This document shows positions 1-11,900 of a stretch of 30,307 nucleotides of DNA, piece after piece. A program made the translations under genes and the position numbers. The first letter of the stretch is position 1, and each line of letters starts with the position of its first letter. Origin of the DNA: Spirogloea muscicola (taxonomy: Eukaryota > Streptophyta > Zygnematophyceae > Spirogloeales > Spirogloeaceae); NCBI GenBank assembly GCA_009602725.1, contig WELB01000055.1:204589-234895 (forward strand). The letters run 5' to 3'. The notes beneath the pieces are model-generated. The model made no database searches and had not been told where the DNA came from. It was given only the letters and a program-made list of their open reading frames with translations.

Positions 1-945
1 GGCGGCGGGGCGGCGCCGGCAGTGGCCCGCGGCCTGCATGAAGGTGGCGGCGGCGGCGAAGGCGCGCCGGAGGACGAGAGCTTCGCGGCGCAGCTCCGCG
101 GCGACGACGGCCGGCTCCACCGCTTCGCCGCGGTCGTGGCCAACGTGAGAACGGGCCATGGCGCCGTCGTGGGTGAGCCCCCGAGCCGAGCCCGGGCTCC
201 GGAGCTGCAACGTCCGGGCCTTTGGCGATGGCCCTCTGGAACGCCGCAGGCGCCGCTAGCCCGTCGTCAGGAGCCACCGGGAACCACCAATGGCGGATCT
301 CCGCGACGACTTCACTGGCGAGGGTGATAGGGGAAATGCATTACTGATTCAGCTGTGCAGGCCGGCCGTTATCGTACACCAACGGGTTGTCATGGGAACC
401 TTTGGGCTACTCAGACCTCGGGTTAAGAGGGGCCGCTCGGTATGCAGAGGAGCGCCTCAATATGTCCGGCTGATCCCGCAGCTACGGGGATCAGAGACTG
501 CGGTCAGGATGTTGGCTTTATGGTCCACGTAAAGAGAAAGTCTACCAGTTAATTGCTGTTTCCTAATATCAAGCGGATATGCGTAGTATGCATGCTCCAT
601 TAGTGTTGCAGCTGCGAGCTGGTCGGTGTAGTTGACCAGAGTGCCTGCTTGAGCACTTGTGAGACTGCGAGGCTGATGAGGAGGCCGGTCTGTGCCACCG
701 CCCAAAGCCCTGTCAAGAGGGTTCAATGAGCATCAGTAATCTGGGCTTCTATGTGGAGCTTGAGTGACGGCCTCCTACTTAAGACGTTCAACGGCTCGCA
801 GTTGCTCTGCCGGACGCTTCGCGATGGACTCAGCTGACCGTAGAGGGGCAAAGCGCCTCTGGGAGCAACGTCAGCTGTGGCCTACTGGCGTGTCTTTGCA
901 GACGGGCGACAGTCATGGAGGTCATACAGAAGCTCATTCCAGCTC
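1..945. other. Left edge, no recognised gene
   Basis: The first ~300 bases are very GC-rich and open on both strands. A minus-strand frame opens with ATG at 160 and runs off the left edge (MARSHVGHDRGEAVEP...), and a plus-strand frame runs through 22-327. Either could be a terminal exon of a gene outside the window; I recognise neither protein and cannot choose. From about 330 to 945 composition is more balanced. I see only short frames without recognisable domains, including an open minus-strand frame at 457-726. This interval should hold the promoter, and possibly a short 5' exon, of the FIST-LON gene, whose frame is closed upstream by a TAG at 841. Confidence 0.4.
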
Positions 946-3900
946 ATGGCTGACAAGAGGCTGCTGTGGACTGCCGCAGAGGCGTGGGAGATGGCGCGGT
1001 CAATGGTTGGGGGCCCGCCGACCGCGGCCGTGGCCTTCGTGTCGAGCGCGTCCCCAGCTGCGGCCGCGGGCGTGGCGAAGCTGGCGGAGCTCCTGGCGTC
1101 CAGCCATGACGAGATGGCCGGGACCCCTCCGGAGGCTGGCGCTGCGCCGCCGCTTATTGGCTGCGTGGGCCTGCCCTGGCCAAATGTGCTCAGCCGGGAC
1201 CCCGGCAGCCGGTCGAGCACTGTGGCCGGCGAGCCGCGCAGCTCGGCAGAGAGGAGGGGCACGGCGGCGACAGCTGCGGCGGCAGCGAGCACCAGTGGGA
1301 GCGGTGGTGGCGAGCGGGAGAGCCGACGGAGTGGCGTCCTCAGCGTGGGCGGCTTCCGGATCCACGACGAGGAGGACCTTGCAGCGCTGCTGGAGCACGT
1401 GCGTGCAAGCAATGCGGGCTTCGAGTTCTTCTCTGCCACCGACGACAACGACGACGACGACGAAGACGACGAAAGCAGCGACAGCGGCGAGAACAGCAGC
1501 GGCAGCGACGAGGGGCACGGGGGGGTGACTGACACGGACGACGACGAGGACGACGAGGAGGCCGAGGAGGTGGACCTCGGGGCGCTGCTGGAGGACCTCC
1601 AGGAGGCGATGTGGGAGGAGGGCAAGCCCGGCGCGGCGGGGCAGCAGGACGCCGCCGCTTGCGCGGACGATGCAGAGAGCTGGGCCGCCTTCTTCCCGGC
1701 CCTGCATGCTGGCGGGCATGGCGGCCAAGGCTGCTCCTCGCGCCGGTCGGTCGCGCGGACGCCGCAGCACAACAGCAGCAGCAGCGCTGACTCCATCCTC
1801 GCTTCGATTACGTTCCCATCCTCCAGCCCGGCGCGTTACCGCAACTTGTACTCCTTTGGTGGCAGCGACCACCGGAGCCCCAACAGCTTCCGGCTCGTGC
1901 TTTGCCTCGCCCACTTGCCCGGTGTTGCGGCCACCTCCTTCCACACCGCCAGCCCGGCACTGCCGTACCTTCCCAACATGGAGCGTGCTGTGGTGGCAGA
2001 GAACCCTCACATGCTCTTCTTCTGCGCACCTGGTGAGTGGCGCAATCCTAGGAAATGCAGACTCTGAAAATTTTGAGAGCCTGGAGACCTTGTGTTGTCA
2101 GTGTAAGCATACCAGAAACGTTTTGCACTGCAACTTGATATTCAAATCACATAATGAGGATGGCTTTCTTGGCCTAACGGCAAGTGTGATGTTTGTGCTG
2201 CAGGCTTTGATTTCACAGAGTTTGTGCAGCGGCTAACTACTGTGTTCCCACAAGGGGCCAGGTGAACGAGCCTCGCTACGCACCATAAAATTTACTATGA
2301 ATGCCAGTTCGAAGTCCATTCACTACATCAAAAAGTCCAAACTCTCAATGCTGTGGTTTTCTGCAAGTATGGTATAATCTGATGAGATCGACGATCTAGC
2401 CAAGTAGACTGCAAACTGATGTGGCTTGTTTGCTGTCAAGTACTGTGGGTTGTTTAAGATCACTTGAAAATCATGAAGCCCGTTGAGGTTGCTAACACAT
2501 AACCAACAATGGACATTTGAGCATAAAGTGTTCTAAGTGAGGCTTAGTGGCTGTGTGACATCAACAGGGCTGGAGCCTTCCTGGGCCAAGCGGTCTGGAA
2601 GAGGTCGCGTGGTGGGGTGCAGCTGGATTCAGCCCAGTCTGACAACAATGAGACCCTCTTCTTCGGTGCAAACACCTCGACCACTGGAGCAGTGGGCCTG
2701 TCCTTCACCTCTGATGGTACCTATTCAGCCCAGAGCGGCTCTGGTGATATCTAAAATGTCGCGCTTGTGCAACAGCAAGGCTGCAGAATAAGCACTGAGG
2801 CCGTGCTTCGAACCTTGCTTGAAATCTTGAGACAGTAAGTAGCCATTTATACAAGCCTGAGATCCATGGAATGAGTAGGCACCGTAAATCCCAAACCCCA
2901 GGCCCTGACTCCTGGTCCTCAGCCCAAGGACTTCCGGTCCTCGGCCCGACTGTTGGCTCCAACTGCCATGTTCTTATGTATTGTCTTGTACTCCTGGCAG
3001 GGACCCATTTGCCAGTACCTCTTGAAGCCTTCTCACAATTTGTCCAGTTCTCGATTGGAGTACCACGACTGAATGCCATCCTGTACCTGGAGTAAGCTGA
3101 CAGTCAGGACGTTGATGCCTGAGACGTCGTGCCATGCCATCAATTGTATTGCACATGAATGACAGAAATTTGCGAAGTGCAGTGACTGAATTGATCACCT
3201 TTTCATACAGTGATGTGGTCAGCGAGAAGCTCTTTCTGCCAGTCAGCCAGCTGCAGGAGCAACCAGCAGGAGCGCAACAGGAAGGAAAGAGGGCGGCTAG
3301 AGCAGTCTCCATTCAGGCCATACCTGCCAGTTCACCTGTTGAGGCAGCTCAAAGTGCAGCAAGTCTTGCCGACGCTTTGTCGTCAAAGGCAGGCGAAGAT
3401 GCACGAGCAAACGTGAAGGCCTCCATTGTGCTCCTGAGGGAGCTGGCGAGTGCTGCAGCAAGTGGAAACAAGAAGCTGGATGCTGCAGGCATTCTCCAGG
3501 GAGGAACGCAGCAGGTGGTGCTTGACGCCATGAAGCGGGGCTCAAGAAGCGGTCAGAAGGGCGAAGAAGAGGCGAGGATGAGGCAGGAGGTGTTGCAGTC
3601 GAGAGTCGGTAAGCAGGATCAGACGGATAAGGAGAGGGTGTTGGCTGACGGCTTGGATCGGAGGAAAGCTGGCGAGCAGCGACGAGTCAGAGCAGGGTGG
3701 CGGGCGTGGAGCAGCGGCGATGTGGCGCTTGCCCTATTTGACGACGTTGTCTTCCCCGGCTGGTCACGAGCGTACCACATTTTTGAGCCCCGCTACCGAC
3801 TCATGGTAGCCCAACCTGACAGAAACTCCAACCCCACATACAATATATGATCTCATCATGCCTGGAAGATTTGCAAGACATGAAGCATATACACTGTGAC

Positions 3901-5579
3901 ATTTACTTTGTCTAATACTGTCAGGACATCCTTCTTGCAACCCCTGGTGTCAAGACAATTGCTACCTTCTCTATCTTAACCTCGTCTCCTCGAGCCACTT
4001 TTGTCCGTTATGGACAAAAGTGTGAAGTAAGGCCCTTCTGCCAACTGCTTCAGGTCAAGGAGTGCGTTCAAGAAGGAAGGCCATTTGGCATAGCTGGGTT
4101 GGACTATTCCTCGGGCTCTCAGGAGTCGACGTCGTCAAGCGGTGTTGCACATGTCATTGGCACCCTTGCTGTGAGTTGTCATACTTGAGCTGCATTGTGA
4201 GGCCAAGTAATTGGCTGTGATTGCCGATTGTTGTGCCTGACAGTACTAAATTGCACTGCTATCAATGGTCATATATTACTTCGGCTACTATCCACAAAAT
4301 GAAGCGACGCAACATGATTTTAATTTGGTCTGTGTTTCTTGAGATTGTTTATCCTGATTGACACTTCTTGCCCAATTGACACTTCTTGCCCACCATCAAT
4401 ACCACTTAGTCAGAACCTCAAAGTTCAACACAATGAACCAGATGGTCGATCTGTGATTGTAGCTCACGGGGTTAGGCGCTTTCAAGTGCCTGAGACAAGG
4501 TCAGTGCCGCATGCTGCAGCTGACAAGCAGGCTATATCCATGAGGTGTTTCAGCCTGACATGTAGCAATACTTAGCTCTTCTTTGTTGGCATGTCTCATT
4601 CACGAAGCAGTCATGGCTGAGCCCAACTTTGAGTGAAAAGGAAAGCTTCACATTTGACCTCACAATGAAACAAAGCAATGGATTCTTTTGCTGTAAATGT
4701 GCAGTCTGAGAATACAAAGAGGTGGTTCTTTTGGTCTGCACGTCGCAAAGGTGCTAAATAAAGATCGGTGCATACTCAATCCAGCCAGGAAATGCAGGAG
4801 ACAAAGCATTTTGTTTTCAGTCAAATGGTGACATGGTCTTGATCTCGAGTGGGTGCACTTCAGACTTTAGTCGATGTTGAGAGATTTGCAGCACTGAGAC
4901 AAGCTGTAAATTCATGTCAGGCCCCGATTGAGCTCTTGGAAGATGACGCAGTGGAGGAGGGCCGGAAAATGAGGCAGTTGCTCTACCTTACCAAACGAAC
5001 CATTGAGCTTTGTCAGCGGATAGTACCTAAGGTTAGTATGACCCTCTTGTGATCAAGTCACTGTCATGCATGCCTTAGACAAAAGTACAGCAGCATACAT
5101 GAAGCTCTCATGGTTGATGCCGCTTATTTCCTGATGCGATTGTTGTCCTTGTTGCCAGGCGGAAGCACTTGTTAATTTGAGCAGCAAGGCGGATGACCCA
5201 GTTGCAGCGTCCTTTGCCTTGGCTCACGTTTTAGAAGCACCAGTATGCTCCTGAAAGTGCTTCCCATGCTGCTTAGAATTAGATTTCCAGGTCTTCCTCT
5301 GTGCAGTGAAAATATTTCTCATCAACGACTACAAGTCGATATTTGAGTGCTGATATCTGTTAGGTGTGTATCCTAAGATTCTGGCAACGCCCAGGATGAA
5401 GTTGAACACCACACCCTCTGTGATGCTGATGTGCACTGATGGGGGCTTTGCTTATGTCTGACATGTAGACGGCGGTCAAGAGAAGGTGGTTGTGCACCAC
5501 TGATACAAGGCTCCGTCTCCTTGACCTCTCACAGCACCTGAAAATGCTCTCGCTGCCCGCCTCTGACAACAACCAATAA
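946..5579 (+). CDS. FIST domain-LON domain fusion protein
   Basis: Proposed exons: 946-2032, 2204-2261, 2568-2716, 3001-3091, 3211-3805, 4054-4170, 4414-4499, 4884-5031, 5159-5242, 5469-5579 (about 841 residues). All junctions are GT-AG and keep phase; the 4499/4884 junction is the weakest (poor acceptor). The first half resembles FIST_N, the small-ligand sensory domain also found in F-box protein FBXO22: TAAVAFVSSASP, PPLIGCVG, then PHMLFFCAPGFDFTEFV, AGAFLGQAVW and TGAVGLSFTSD. A low-complexity insert with an Asp/Glu block (1438-1575) splits it. The second half is a LON substrate-binding domain: FEPRYRLM, RPFGIAG, HVIGTLA, PDGRSVIVAHGVRRFQV, then a helical tail with LTKRTIELCQ, ASFALAHVLEAP and TDTRLRLLDL. 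No AAA+ or Ser-Lys protease domain follows, so it is not Lon protease. The linker (3211 to about 3720) is charged and helical. ATG 946 is the first in-frame Met after a stop at 841; an extra 5' exon is possible. Role is inferred as ligand or substrate recognition. Confidence 0.75.
1438..1575 (+). repeat. Acidic GAC/GAG-repeat coding tract
   Basis: Runs of GAC, GAC-GAG and AGC codons encode an Asp/Glu/Ser-rich stretch (TDDNDDDDEDDESSDSGENS, then TDTDDDEDDEEAEEVD) within exon 1 of the FIST-LON gene. It interrupts the FIST-like fold, so it is probably a disordered surface loop expanded by slippage of the trinucleotide repeat. Confidence 0.8.
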
Positions 5580-5901
5580 CAGTATCTGAGGACAAAGCAC
5601 AGGCTCAGATGGTCATGAAGTGGCTTGCAGGCACGCCTTCATGGCAGATTTGGATGATGCTTGCTACTATCAGTAAGCGCACAAGTAAGTAGCAAATATA
5701 AAACTTGCTGTGTCAGGCCCTTTCGCCGGATTACCGGCCAATTTTCTGAGCCAAGCTAGCCCCAAAAAATGTACGCAGCCCTTTCAGGTTCTTCACTATT
5801 AGTGCCTGGCAAAGTATACATGCACAAGATGAAGTCCAGGAGGCAATCTGCCGCTGGCACCATTCTTTCACATAAGCTTGATAGAGCTCTGGCTTCTCCN
5901 C
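5580..5901. other. Short spacer between FIST-LON and Brr2, with an ambiguous base
   Basis: These 320 bases hold the 3' flank of the FIST-LON gene and whatever remains of the 5' part of Brr2. I find no exon resembling the N-terminal region of Brr2 here, and no TGTAA polyadenylation motif. Position 5900 is a single N just before the first recognisable Brr2 codons, which may mark a join between contigs. Confidence 0.6.
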
Positions 5902-8900
5902 GCCACGCGTGCGACAGCCAAGGAGCGGCAGAAGCTCATGGAGCGAAACATCCGGGAGGAAGCTCGGAAGCTGCGGGACGGCAGCAGCGTCAAGGCTGAG
6001 GGCGGTGAGGAGGACGTTGATGCGGGGAGGCGGGCTCTGGAAAGGGAAGGTGCTGTCGCGGACGAGGGCTGGCAAACCGGCCAGCGGCAGCTGCTGGACC
6101 TAGATGCCCTTTCCTTTGACCAGGCAAGCCACTTTGACATGTCATGCTTGGCACTTCAAAGTGAAATGATGTATAATATGCATGAAGCATGTCCTCCTCT
6201 CTAAACAGGCAGTAACAATGCCTTCTCTCGCTGTCACCACCTCAAGACCTCGGATATGTCTTTGGTAGTAATGAGACGGGGTTTTGATACTGCCTGTTTG
6301 GAGAGGACATTCTTCACGCGCATGTACGTACGGCACATGAATGATGACTCTTAAAGGTAGCACTCTGGCAGTATGACTCATTTCATTGTTGTGATGCTAT
6401 ACTGTACAGGGCGGATATCTCATGGCAAACAGGCGTTGCGAGCTCCCAGCTGGCTCCTACAGAGCCGCCAAGAAAGGTTATGAGGAAGTCCATGTCCCGG
6501 CGCTTAAGCCCAAGCCGTTTGAAGATGGGGAAGAGCTCATAAAGGTGTGCTATCTTGCTATTGTTGTTCGAATGCAAAGGCTCAGCCTTTCTCCTGATAC
6601 TATTTAATCCTGAAGTCTTGCTCTCAGCTGTGACCATTCGGTCAGAATGGAAATTAGTAATGAGCTCCTCCTGGCAGAAGCTCGGGCAAGATCATCCATG
6701 CTTAGTTGAAAATTCACCTGCAGGGCATGGAACACATTCTCACTTTCATGTCAGGGGCTGCTTCTGATTGTGTGTTTACTTTTCTGTTATACAAGCAGAT
6801 CGAGGACTTGCCCAAGTGGTGCCAGCCAGCCTTTACCAAGATGAAGACCTTGAATCGCATCCAAAGCAAGGTGTACCCGGCTGCTCTGCACTCTGCAGAG
6901 AACCTGCTCCTCTGTGCGCCAACCGGAGCCGGCAAGACAAATGTGGCCATGCTCACTGTGTTGCACGAGATTGGCCTGCACCGCAGGGAGGACGGCACCA
7001 TTGACACATCCGCTTTCAAGGTGCAGTGCGCAGCGTGCAGCGTCCTGCAGCCTGCAGCATGCAGCACTTGGCGTGCAGCGTACAGTATGCAGCGTGCAGT
7101 GTGCAGTGTGCAAAGTACGGTCTGCCTCTTGGTGCAGAAGTTAGATAGCAACAGACCATGACAAACTCCTGCTTGGTGGTAGACATGATCTGCCTGCATA
7201 AGTGTCTATCCATGCTTAGAAGTGGTGCGGTGCAGATTGTGTATGTTGCACCAATGAAAGCGTTGGTGGCTGAGATGGTGGGCAACTTCTCCGATCGTCT
7301 GAAGGACCACGGGCTCACAGTGAAGGTATTTTGGACTGCTTGATGGTGGCTACCCTTACCTTGTGCCACAAGAGTAGCAAGTCAGGAGAGGAATGCATCG
7401 AGAGTGTGAACATGCAGAGCATCATGCTATGCCCTTGGTATCGGTTTAATAAAGACTGTACACAGGACCATGTACAGGTGGTAAGGTCTCACTAGCTTTC
7501 GATCAGTACTTGAAAAAGGGTAATTTACCTTGTGACTTATTGGAATTTGATATGACTTTGGCTGCAGGAACTGACTGGTGATCAAACTCTTACGAAGCAG
7601 CAGATTGAGGAGACGCAGATGATTGTGACAACTCCAGAGAAATGGGACATCATTACAAGAAAATCAGGCGATCGCACCTACACTCAGGTTGCTTGCGAAA
7701 CCCCATAAGCTGCTCTAAGGACATGCACATCAACATCTCAACTGCAGAGTTTGAAGTTGTATTTTGATTGTCTTATGTCTTTCTTGACGTTCTCTGGACA
7801 CCACATGAGAACAGAGGCTCCATGGAAGAAGTGGCTACAAGGGCGATTAGTAATGGTGAACCTTACAATCAGATCGTTGTTTGCTAGCAGATGGTGAAAC
7901 TTTTGATCATAGATGAGATCCACCTCCTCCACGACAGCCGAGGCCCCGTTCTGGAGAGCATCGTGGCCAGGACAGTCCGGCAGGTGGAGTCGACGCGCGA
8001 GATGATCCGCTTGGTCGGCCTGTCGGCCACGCTGCCCAACTACTCGGACGTCGCTCTGTTCCTCCGTGTGGACCCTGACAAGGGCCTCTTCCGCTTTGAC
8101 AACTCCTACCGGCCCTGCCCCTTGGCACAACAGTACATTGGCATCACTGTCAGGAAGCCCCTGCAGCGTTTCCAGGTGCTCGACTTCATGCGGTCTTAGG
8201 GTGTAGGGCTCGAAGAGAAGAGGATCTCACACACCTCAATGCTTCTGAGTTAGCGGAAGTCAGCGCCAGTTTGACAGCAAGGGTGGTGACTGTGAAGGTA
8301 ACAGCTCTTGGGTTTTGGTTTTGTGGAACTCAGTCAGTTGTTGTGGTTGTTTGCAGCTCATGAATGATATCCTATATGAGAAGGTCATCGAGGCGGCAGG
8401 CAAGCACCAGGTGCTGATCTTTGTGCACTCGCGGAAGGAGACCGCCAAGACTGCCAAGCACCTCCGGGACACGGCTCTTGCAAACGACACCCTTGGCAAG
8501 TTCCTCAAGGAGGACAGCGCGACGCGACTAATCTTGCAGGAGGAAGTGGAGAATGTGAAAAGCCATGATCTCAAGGAGGTCCTGCCCTATGGCTTTGCCA
8601 TCCACCACGCGGGAATGGCGAGGAGCGACCGGCAGCTCATGGAAGAACTCTTTGCAGATGGGCACATACAGGTCAGCTTGCCACCTTGCCCTGCCTTGCC
8701 TTGCCTTGCCTTGCCTTGCTTTCCTGGCCTGATTTCACTGCTTGTTGGTCTCCAGTATCTTCTTGCCCGTGGCTGTGAGAGCATCGGCAGAGAGCGTACA
8801 ATCTGATATAATCTATGTCCTACAAGTAGCTTCATGTGATTCAAAAGTGTCTGGCAAGTAATGCTGTAGTGTAGGCTTGATCCTTGAGCCAGGCTTCTTC

Positions 8901-11900
8901 CAGTCCGTCTAATGGACAAGCCAATCCTTTTGCAGGTTCTGGTGTCGACAGCGACCCTTGCCTGGGGCGTCAACCTGCCCGCACATACCGTGATTATCAA
9001 GGGTACCCAGGTTTACAATCCTGAGAAAGGGTCCTGGGTGGAGCTCTCACCGCTAGACGTTATGCAGATGCTGGGCAGAGCTGGCCGCCCGCAGTTTGAC
9101 ACTTACGGCGAGGGCATCATCATCACTGGTCACGGCGAGCTGCAATTCTACCTCTCTCTCATGAATCAGCAGCTACCGATTGAGAGCCAGTACATTGCCA
9201 AGCTGGCCGACAACCTCAATGCGGAGATTGTGCTTGGCACTGTTCAAGACGCCAAGGAAGCTTGCCGGTGGCTGGCATATACATACCTCTTTGTGCGAAT
9301 GCTCCAGAATCCCACTCTGTATGGGGTCACCCAGGAGGAGCGGGATCGAGACCCCCTGCTGGAAAACCGCCGTGCTGACCTGGTAAGTCAACAGTTTGAG
9401 GAGTTGCATCTTCATCACCCTGTCCCAAGTGTAGCAAGCAGGCACCTTGCCTGCTCTAGGATAAATTTGAATACAGGACTGCTTTCTTTTGATGTCCCAC
9501 TATCAATCAGGTATGATCATGCATTAATCAAAGAGCTTGTCTTTCTTTTCATGATAGATCCACTCAGCAGCAATACAATTGGACAAGAACAATCTTGTGA
9601 AATATGACCGGAAGAGCGGCTACTTTCAAGTCACTGACCTTGGGCGCATTGCCAGCTTCTACTACATCAGTCACGGGACCATTGCGACATACAACGAGCA
9701 CCTCAAGCCCACTATGGGCGACATAGAGCTGTGTCGACTCTTTTCCCTGAGGTTCGCTAGCACAACAAAGTAACCTGCATTTCGTGTAACTTTGTCTTGT
9801 ATCAAGATTGAGAGGCAGGTTCTGTACAGAATGTTCAATGTGGTCTTTGGAAGTCCTTGACCGCAAGCCTTGTGCTGAGAACGTTACAGCACAAACGCTT
9901 TGCCAATGTCCAAGTGCATGTTTCTCTAGCAAGGCTTGTATAAGGGTGAGAAAATTGTTGTCATCTGCAGTGAAGAGTTCAAGTATGTTGGTGTAAGGGA
10001 GGAGGAGAAGATGGAGCTTGCAAAGCTGCTCGAAAGAGTGCCTATTCCAGTAAAGGAGTCATTGGAAGACCCAAGTGCAAAGATCAACGTACTCTTGCAG
10101 GCATACATTAGTCAGCTCAAGCTAGAGGGCCTCTCTTTGACATCCGACATGGTTTTCGTGACCCAGGTACTTTTCACACAAGGTTATTTATGATTCTGTC
10201 TGTTGCCAATTGCAGCCACCAAACAAGGGCTCGAAAGATTTTTGGCCTCAGCATTATAACGCATTGCATTGCAGATACTTCAATCTAATCTTGTCAGGCT
10301 TACTGTTTGTGATGCACTACTTTCACAGTCATTTTTGGAGGTTGGCTTGGGTGCATATGGCTACCCAATGTGCACAGACCATCGCAGTACATCTGTAGCA
10401 GGCGGACAAACTCATATGCAATCTTTGTGTGTCTGGCTTTTGCAGAGCGCCGGCAGGCTGATGAGAGCCCTCTTTGAGATTGTCCTCAAGCGGGGCTGGG
10501 CGCAGTTGACTGAGAAGGCCCTTTCTTTGTGCAAGATGGTGTCCAAGCGGATGTGGCAGAGCCAGACCCCACTGAGGCAGTTCCGAGGCATCCCAGCAGA
10601 CATTCTGTCAAGGCTGGAGAAGAAGGACTTGCCATGGCAAAGATACTACGACCTGTCCTCCCAGGAGCTTGGTGAGCTTGTGCGCTCGCCCAAGGTTGGC
10701 AAGGTTCTCCACAAATTGATTCATCAGGTAACTCATTGCACACTCACACTCACACTCACACACTGCTTACATGCATCATTAGACCCCCGGTATTTAGTCA
10801 CCTCTTCTCTCAAAGCTTGTGCGTTGTCAAGTGGAGCTCGAAGAAGCACTTGGACATCTTTGCTTATGGGTGCCTCTGTGCAAGTGCACCTGACCTTGCA
10901 CATAATCTGAGATTGACTGAGGTGGTATTCTGTGCCCTTGTTTGCAGTTCCCACGTGTTGAGCTTGCTGCTCACATCCAACCAATTACCCGGTCGATACT
11001 CAAAGTTGACCTCACAATCACGCCAGACTTTCAATGGGATGAGAAGATTCATGGCTTTGTGGAGCCCTTCTGGGTGATTGTGGAGGATAATGATGGCGAG
11101 GTCATCCTTCACCATGAATATTTTCTTCTCAAGATGCAGTATGCTGAGGTACCTGCTTTTACTGAATGCATGTCGTTGTGACTGTCATCATGACAATCTG
11201 TCTCTTCTTGCTTACTCAGGAATATGTTTTGCCATGTCTATGAATTACTATTGTGGAACCATCACTACAGTAGTTCACATTGTAGAGTGCAAGACATTTG
11301 TGGTAGAGACTTCAGCATTTACCTTGCTAGTCCACTGTGCAACAGGAGGACCACCATCTGAGCTTCACTGTGCCGACCTACGAGCCCCTGCCACCGCAGT
11401 ACTTCATCCGGGTGGTGTCAGACAAGTGGCTGAACTCAGAGACCGTGCTGCCCGTCAGCTTCCGGCACCTCATCCTGCCCGAGAAGTACCCGCCACCGAC
11501 GGAGCTGCTCGACCTCCAGCCTCTGCCCGTTACAGCACTCAGAAATCCAAGCTATGAGGTCCTTTATGCAAAAAAATTCACCCATTTCAACCCCATTCAG
11601 ACTCAGGTTGGTGTTACTCCTCATCCACCTCTGCTGTGAATATAGAGTAGTAGAGATGCGTAATTAGTATTTCAGTCCGTGGTTGATGCCAGCCGACATG
11701 GTAAATTCTTTTGCGATTTATTTGTGTAGCGGTATGATTCCTGCAGCATGTGCTATTCCTAATTTACAAAGGTTCACAGAGGTCATAGTATCAGATAGGG
11801 GAGAAATTCAGAGGATTACTTTCAGCTGGATGTGCCACTTATGAGCGTCCCTTGATCAGGTTTTCACGGTGCTGTATACTACCGACGACAATGTCCTGGT

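Larger units (their letters stand above)
6799..11606 (+). other. Brr2 N-terminal (active) helicase cassette
   Basis: RecA1 spans exons 6799-8175, with Walker A APTGAGKT (Lys codon 6934-6936), VAPMKAL, TTPEKWD, DEIH (7912-7923) and LSATLPNY. RecA2 spans 8357-9382, with [29 protein letters not shown] and motif [12 protein letters not shown]. The winged helix follows in 9558-9751 and the Sec63-like part in 9971-11606. Every catalytic motif of a Ski2-type ATPase is intact, so this cassette should be the working motor, as in other Brr2 proteins. Confidence 0.93.

Noticed and set aside
764-1528. Plus-strand frame of 254 residues, Arg/Ala-rich
   Set aside because: Out-of-frame shadow of the FIST exon; composition is typical of frame-shifted GC-rich coding DNA.
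882-2010. Two long minus-strand open frames (about 304 and 336 residues, Ser/Ala-rich) opposite FIST-LON exon 1
   Set aside because: They are reverse-strand shadows of GC-rich acidic and Ala codons (poly-Ser and poly-Val opposite the GAC/GAG tract), with no domain; the plus strand carries the FIST-like pattern and splice signals.
3720-5579. Lon protease gene
   Set aside because: Only the N-terminal substrate-binding domain is present; no Walker motifs or Ser-Lys protease domain follow before the Brr2 gene.
6124-6204. Brr2 exon continuing past 6123 because ASHF resembles human QGSHF
   Set aside because: The following residues stop matching at once, and the exon at 6410 supplies [10 protein letters not shown], so both cannot be used; the GC donor fits better.
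8176-8356. Possible extra exon ([12 protein letters not shown]...) between Brr2 exons
   Set aside because: The flanking exons join in phase with exact family continuity ([12 protein letters not shown]); the segment is intronic.
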